DNA of 9,016 bases from Chitinispirillales bacterium (GTDB lineage Bacteria; Fibrobacterota; Chitinivibrionia; Chitinivibrionales; Chitinispirillaceae). The first letter of the stretch is position 1. Every line of letters starts with the position of its first letter. The notes below the pieces were generated by a model. The model did not search any database. It was given only the letters and a program-made list of their open reading frames with translations, and was not told the DNA's origin. Shown in pieces: positions 6,025 to 9,016 of the stretch. The DNA lies in contig JAIRUL010000150.1 in the NCBI GenBank assembly GCA_031254445.1, positions 1 through 9,016 on the forward strand, written 5' to 3'. Made by a program: the position numbers and the translations under genes.

Positions 6025-8055
6025 ATGGGCAACACCATGAAGTTAAAAACCGAGGAGCTCTTGCACGGGATCCCGCTGCGCATAACCGACACGACCCTGC
6101 GCGACGCGCACCAGTCGCTGTGGGCGACCCGTATGCGCACTAGCGATATACTAGACATCATCGACGTCGTAGACAACGTGGGCTACTACTCGCTCGAGGC
6201 GTGGGGAGGCGCGACGTTCGACGTTTGCCTGCGGTTTCTGCGGGAAAACCCTTGGGAGCGCCTGCGCCTGATAAAGTCGAAGGCCAAAAACACGCCGCTG
6301 CAAATGCTCCTGCGCGGGCAAAACTTGGTCGGCTACCGGAACTACGCCGACGACGTGGTCGATAGGTTCGTCGCGCTCGCCTGCAAGAACGGCATCGACA
6401 TATTCCGCGTCTTCGACGCGCTCAACGACACGAGGAATTTGGAGGCGGCAATCAAGGCCGTCAAAAAGCACGGAGCGCACGCGCAGGGGACGCTGGCCTA
6501 CACGATATCCCCCGTCCACACGGTGGACAAATACCTCCAGTACGCAAAAGAGCAGATATCTCTCGGCATCGATTCCCTCTGCATTAAGGACATGGCCGGC
6601 ATCCTCTCGCCGATAATGGCGGAGCGCCTCGTGTCTACGCTCGTTAAGGAGCTCGGCGTCCCCATACAGCTGCACTGCCATGCGTCAAGCGGCATGGGCA
6701 CCGCCGCCTACGTCGAGGGCGTGCGCGCCGGCGCCGGCGCGATAGACTGCGCCATATCGTCCATGGCCGGAACCTCGTCCCAGCCGCCCGTGGAGACGAT
6801 GGCAGCAATATTCTCGGAGACAAACTACTCCGCCGGGCTAGACGTTGCCGCGCTTGACAAAGTGGCAAAATACTTCGCCGAACTAGCCCCGCGCCGCAGC
6901 GCCGCGCCGCAGTCGGTCATGCCGATAGACCCAGGGATCCTCATCCACCAAATCCCAGGCGGGATGATCTCAAACTTCCGCTCGCAGCTGCAAATGCAAA
7001 AAGCCCTAGATAAACTGCCTGAGGTGCTAGACGAGGTGAGCCGTGTGCGCGAAGAGCTGGGCTACCCCCCGCTTGTTACCCCCACAAGCCAGATAGTCGG
7101 CACGCAGGCCGTGATGAACATCATCTCCGGCGAGCGGTACAAGATCATCCCCAACGAGGTCAAAGACTACGTAAAAGGGATGTACGGCAGATCCCCCGTG
7201 CCCATCGAGAAGTCCATGATAAAGAAGATCCTCGGCGACGGCAAGCCCATAACTTACCGCCCAGCCGACAAGATAGAGCCGATGCTCCCCAAGGCGACCG
7301 ACGGGATAGACCCAACGCTTATAAACGCCGAAGAGGACATCATCTCCTACGTGCTCCTCCCCGAACCGGCGCTGGAGTACTTCAAATGGAAAGCGCTCCC
7401 CGAAGGCAGCCGCCCCGAAATCCCCGCCGACGCGGAGATAAGAAAGGCCAAGGGCGAACAGGGGGGCGGCGCGGACGCCAACAAACAACCGCAGCCCACT
7501 CCGGCACCGGCTCAAACACTTATGCCAACCCACGTCCATCAACAGCCGCCGTCAATCCCGCCGCTCCCCATAGACGGCCTTGCCGCCGAGCTGATCGGCA
7601 AAATAGACGGCCTTGTCATAGAGGAAATAGTATTCCGCAAGGGCGAATCGACAATATCCGTAAAATCAAGCGCCGCCCAGCCCGCGCTAGCTCCGCGGCA
7701 AGGTTTCGACACGGTCAGCGCCCAATCAGCATACCCGTCGCTACCCCCGCCCCCCGCCGCGCAACCCGCCGCGCCCGCGCAGCCCGCGGAACCGAAACCC
7801 GAACCCGCCGCCTACGCCAAAACCATAAAGGCCCCCCTAGTGGGCACCTTCTACCTAGCCCCCGGCCCCGGCAAACCCGCATTCGTCAAGGAGGGCGACG
7901 TGGTCGATAAAGGCGCGAAAGTCTGCATAGTGGAAGCCATGAAACTATTCAACGAAATATCAGCCCCCTGCCGCTGCAAAATAGTAAAAATCATCGCCGA
8001 CGACGGGGCAGCGGTGGATAAGGATCAGGAGCTGTTTGGGATTGAGGAGGTTTGA
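6025..8055 (+). CDS. OadA/PycB-type carboxyltransferase fused to an AccB-type biotin carboxyl carrier
   Basis: This 676-residue protein starts at ATG 6025 with AAGGA at 6013-6017. Residues 15-290 form a DRE-TIM-like carboxyltransferase barrel acting on pyruvate or oxaloacetate. It has 'DTTLRDAHQS' with metal-ligand D22, the lysine expected to be carbamylated (K188, 'IKDMAGI'), and metal ligands H217 and H219 ('LHCHASSG', as in OadA). Residues about 295-430 are the conserved PYC/OADA domain ('GYPPLVTPTSQIVGTQAVMN'). A Pro/Gln-rich linker follows. Residues 516-548 resemble the AccB N-terminal segment ('IEEIVFRKGESTISVKS'). After a Pro/Ala linker comes the biotinyl domain, 600-676, with biotin-lysine K640 in 'VEAMKLFNEI'. 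'VGTFYLAPGPGKPAFVKEG' is the protruding thumb typical of AccB and absent from usual OadA or PycB biotin domains. The gene follows accA closely, so it may supply the carrier for AccAD. Family names that fit are oadA, pycB or 5S transcarboxylase; the physiological direction is unknown. Confidence 0.93.
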   Translation: MGNTMKLKTEELLHGIPLRITDTTLRDAHQSLWATRMRTSDILDIIDVVDNVGYYSLEAWGGATFDVCLRFLRENPWERLRLIKSKAKNTPLQMLLRGQNLVGYRNYADDVVDRFVALACKNGIDIFRVFDALNDTRNLEAAIKAVKKHGAHAQGTLAYTISPVHTVDKYLQYAKEQISLGIDSLCIKDMAGILSPIMAERLVSTLVKELGVPIQLHCHASSGMGTAAYVEGVRAGAGAIDCAISSMAGTSSQPPVETMAAIFSETNYSAGLDVAALDKVAKYFAELAPRRSAAPQSVMPIDPGILIHQIPGGMISNFRSQLQMQKALDKLPEVLDEVSRVREELGYPPLVTPTSQIVGTQAVMNIISGERYKIIPNEVKDYVKGMYGRSPVPIEKSMIKKILGDGKPITYRPADKIEPMLPKATDGIDPTLINAEEDIISYVLLPEPALEYFKWKALPEGSRPEIPADAEIRKAKGEQGGGADANKQPQPTPAPAQTLMPTHVHQQPPSIPPLPIDGLAAELIGKIDGLVIEEIVFRKGESTISVKSSAAQPALAPRQGFDTVSAQSAYPSLPPPPAAQPAAPAQPAEPKPEPAAYAKTIKAPLVGTFYLAPGPGKPAFVKEGDVVDKGAKVCIVEAMKLFNEISAPCRCKIVKIIADDGAAVDKDQELFGIEEV

Positions 8056-8082
8056 GGGGGGCATGAATTGAAGTTGATTCTG

Positions 8083-8110
8083 GAATTGTATTCTATAGGT
8101 ATATTTATAG
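8083..8110. promoter_or_regulatory. Candidate operator for the toxin-antitoxin pair
   Basis: Two small palindromes touch each other in the gap upstream of the antitoxin gene: GAAT-TGT-ATTC (8083-8093) and CTATA-N8-TATAG (8093-8110). Antitoxins with a ribbon-helix-helix N-terminus usually bind such short dyads over their own promoter and repress the operon. The AT-rich bases here could hold the promoter, but no clean -35/-10 pair is seen. This is inference from position and symmetry only. Confidence 0.3.
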
Positions 8111-8111
8111 C

Positions 8112-8118
8112 GAAGGGA
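8112..8118 (+). promoter_or_regulatory. Ribosome binding site that decides the antitoxin start
   Basis: GAAGGGA ends 9 bases before ATG 8128. The alternative in-frame TTG 8068 lacks such a site and would add 20 hydrophobic residues before the ribbon-helix-helix segment, so ATG 8128 is preferred. Confidence 0.6.
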
Positions 8119-8127
8119 CTACGGTAT

Positions 8128-8361
8128 ATGACGCAGATATCTCTGTATATTGACGATACGGTGGCAAACAAGCTTAACGCCGCCGCTCGTTCGATGAACT
8201 GCTCCGTCTCAAAATACGTATCCGTTATAGTCTCCGAGCGGTTGTCGGAAGCCGCGGATGCGAAACTGCCTCGCTTGGCTCTGCGCGGTTGCCTAAAGGG
8301 AAAAATTTGGATGGCAGACGACTTCAATGCACCGCTTGAGGAAATGCGGGAGTATATGTGA
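8128..8361 (+). CDS. VapB-like antitoxin (ribbon-helix-helix N-terminus with DUF2281-like tail)
   Basis: This 77-residue protein is encoded just before a PIN-domain toxin. Residues 1-38 ('MTQISLYIDDTVANKLNAAA' onward) have the beta strand-helix-helix pattern of a ribbon-helix-helix DNA-binding domain, which dimerises on an operator. The C-terminal part (about 55-77, 'LKGKIWMADDFNAPLEEMRE') resembles the tail of VapB/DUF2281-type antitoxins, which wraps around and blocks the PIN toxin active site. The protein is expected to neutralise the toxin and repress its own operon. ATG 8128 is chosen because of GAAGGGA at 8112-8118. Its stop codon overlaps the toxin start as TGATG (8359-8363), a sign of translational coupling. 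The gene follows the OadA-AccB gene by 72 bases and probably has its own promoter. Confidence 0.82.
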   Translation: MTQISLYIDDTVANKLNAAARSMNCSVSKYVSVIVSERLSEAADAKLPRLALRGCLKGKIWMADDFNAPLEEMREYM

Positions 8362-8744
8362 TGAGGTATTTGCTCGATGCACATGCGGTAATTTGGTATT
8401 TGGAAGATTCTCCGCATCTTTCACCGAAAGCAAGGAGCGTAATTGACAATTCAGAAAATGGTATTTATATTTGTAAGTTTTCTCTTTGGGAAATAGCTAT
8501 CAAAATGAATTTGGATAAATTGAAGCTAAAATTGACTTTTAACGAACTTCTAAATTGCATAAAAATGGGTAATTTTGATGTTTTGCAGATTGAAGACGAA
8601 CATTTGAAAAGGCTTGCCGATGTACCTTTTTTACACAGAGACCCGTTTGATCGTATGCTCATTTCAACAGCATTAGCAGAGGGTTTAACAATCATTACCG
8701 TGGATAACGATATCCACAAGTACGATGTCCCTTGGATTTGGTAG
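8361..8744 (+). CDS. vapC: VapC-like PIN-domain ribonuclease toxin
   Basis: The 127-residue protein is a PIN-domain toxin of a type II toxin-antitoxin system; such toxins cleave RNA (often tRNA or rRNA) with bound Mg2+ or Mn2+. The acidic active-site residues are all present: D6 in 'MRYLLDAHAVIW', E44 in 'FSLWEIAIK', D97 in 'HRDPFDRMLISTALAEG', and D115 in 'TIITVDNDI'. Length and order match the family. ATG 8361 overlaps the antitoxin stop (TGATG) and has GGGAG at 8348-8352; an in-frame GTG at 8358 would add one residue. Base composition is distinctly more AT-rich than the acc genes (many AAA, AAT, TTT and TTA codons), which suggests acquisition by transfer. The target RNA cannot be inferred. 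The gene symbol is a family name; the exact subfamily is not certain. Confidence 0.88.
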   Translation: MRYLLDAHAVIWYLEDSPHLSPKARSVIDNSENGIYICKFSLWEIAIKMNLDKLKLKLTFNELLNCIKMGNFDVLQIEDEHLKRLADVPFLHRDPFDRMLISTALAEGLTIITVDNDIHKYDVPWIW

Positions 8745-8811
8745 CGTGTGATCTGCGTGGTGTTGTTAGGTTTTTTTGACCATGCGGTAATTATATTAAC
8801 ATAGATAGCTA

Positions 8812-8840
8812 TTGATTTATGGCGTTATTTATACTATTTT
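8812..8840 (+). promoter_or_regulatory. Weak candidate promoter upstream of the Vsr-like gene
   Basis: TTGATT (8812-8817) and TATTTT (8835-8840) are 17 bases apart, each matching consensus at 4 of 6 positions. It lies in the AT-rich 168-base gap (8745-8912) between the toxin and the Vsr-like gene. In the rest of the gap I see a T run (8771-8777) without a stem and a small GCGAA-GG-TTCGC hairpin (8887-8898), but no gene. Confidence 0.2.
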
Positions 8841-8912
8841 TGTAGTAGTGTACAAGGTCGAGCCAACGTCCGGCATTTTTGGTTGCGCGAAGGTTCGCAT
8901 AATGTCTTTGAT

Positions 8913-9016
8913 ATGGACGGCTTAACGATAGAGCAGCGCAGCAGAACCATGGCGCGCATAAAAAGCAGCGGCACGTCTATCGAAGTTTTGTTGCGAAAGG
9001 CGCTTTGGCGCGAGGG
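8913..9016 (+). CDS. Vsr-type very-short-patch-repair endonuclease, N-terminus only (runs off the window)
   Basis: Thirty-four codons are visible, starting at ATG 8913. The sequence 'LTIEQRSRTMARIKSSGTSI' followed by 'EVLLRKALWREG' matches the conserved Vsr N-terminus, whose pattern is roughly 'RSxxMxxIxxxxTxxExxLRxxLxxxG'. Vsr nicks DNA beside T:G mismatches that arise when 5-methylcytosine deaminates, and its gene usually lies next to a DNA cytosine methyltransferase. The catalytic Asp and the zinc and His motifs lie further on and cannot be checked. No strong ribosome binding site is seen; GCGAAGG at 8887-8893 is too far upstream. The position beside a toxin-antitoxin pair fits an accessory or defence-type segment, with a methyltransferase perhaps just beyond the right edge. 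Confidence 0.75.
   Translation, partial: MDGLTIEQRSRTMARIKSSGTSIEVLLRKALWRE

Noticed and set aside
6151..6681. 176-codon open frame on the - strand
   Set aside because: It is antisense to the conserved carboxyltransferase barrel, with no recognisable domain; long antisense frames are expected in GC-rich DNA.
7027..7542. 171-codon open frame on the - strand
   Set aside because: It is antisense to the PYC/OADA domain and linker, with no family features.
7386..7910. 174-codon open frame on the + strand inside the OadA-AccB gene
   Set aside because: It is an Arg/Pro-rich frame-shifted shadow of the GC-rich linker and biotin domain, and the real frame has clear domains throughout.
8056..8082. 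Terminator after the OadA-AccB gene
   Set aside because: No stem-loop with a T run is visible between the stop codon and the antitoxin region.
8068..8127. TTG 8068 as the antitoxin start
   Set aside because: It adds 20 residues absent from the family and lacks a ribosome binding site, while ATG 8128 has GAAGGGA upstream and starts the DNA-binding domain.

Overview
The window is a mostly GC-rich bacterial segment. All genes I can support lie on the + strand, and both ends cut through genes. It carries housekeeping genes: fatty-acid synthesis carboxylase subunits, a biotin carboxyl-transfer protein, a tRNA and a Nudix hydrolase. At the right end there is a more AT-rich accessory tail with a toxin-antitoxin pair and the start of a Vsr-type endonuclease. 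The GC-rich genes use ATA (Ile) and AGG (Arg) often, and there are two or three non-ATG starts. The OadA-type carboxyltransferase suggests an anaerobe or fermenter. My low-confidence guess is an uncultured gut bacterium of Fibrobacterota or a similar Gram-negative phylum. Nothing in the window proves the taxon.

Layout. (1) 1-2889: a very long TPR-repeat protein whose N-terminus lies outside the window. (2) 2890-3122: an AT-rich promoter and leader region, tRNA-Glu(UUC) with an encoded CCA, and a strong intrinsic terminator. (3) 3193-3720: a Nudix hydrolase with an N-terminal zinc ribbon. (4) 3843-8055: accD, a 290-bp palindromic repeat element, accA, then one protein joining an OadA/PycB-type carboxyltransferase to an AccB-type biotin carboxyl carrier. 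(5) 8128-8744: a VapB/VapC-type module with a TGATG overlap. (6) 8913 to the end: the N-terminus of a Vsr-like DNA mismatch endonuclease.

How the genes fit together. AccA and AccD form the carboxyltransferase that makes malonyl-CoA from acetyl-CoA and carboxy-biotin. The biotin carrier they need (AccB) is not a separate gene here. An AccB-like domain, with the AccB-specific 'thumb' and N-terminal segment, is fused to a carboxyltransferase acting on oxaloacetate or pyruvate. No accC (biotin carboxylase) is in the window. This suggests either one biotin carrier shared by two carboxylation reactions, or direct carboxyl transfer from oxaloacetate to acetyl-CoA without ATP. That fusion next to accA and accD is the most interesting point in the window. 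The second is the repeat element between accD and accA, with 47-bp perfectly matching inverted arms and two identical 19-bp hairpins inside.
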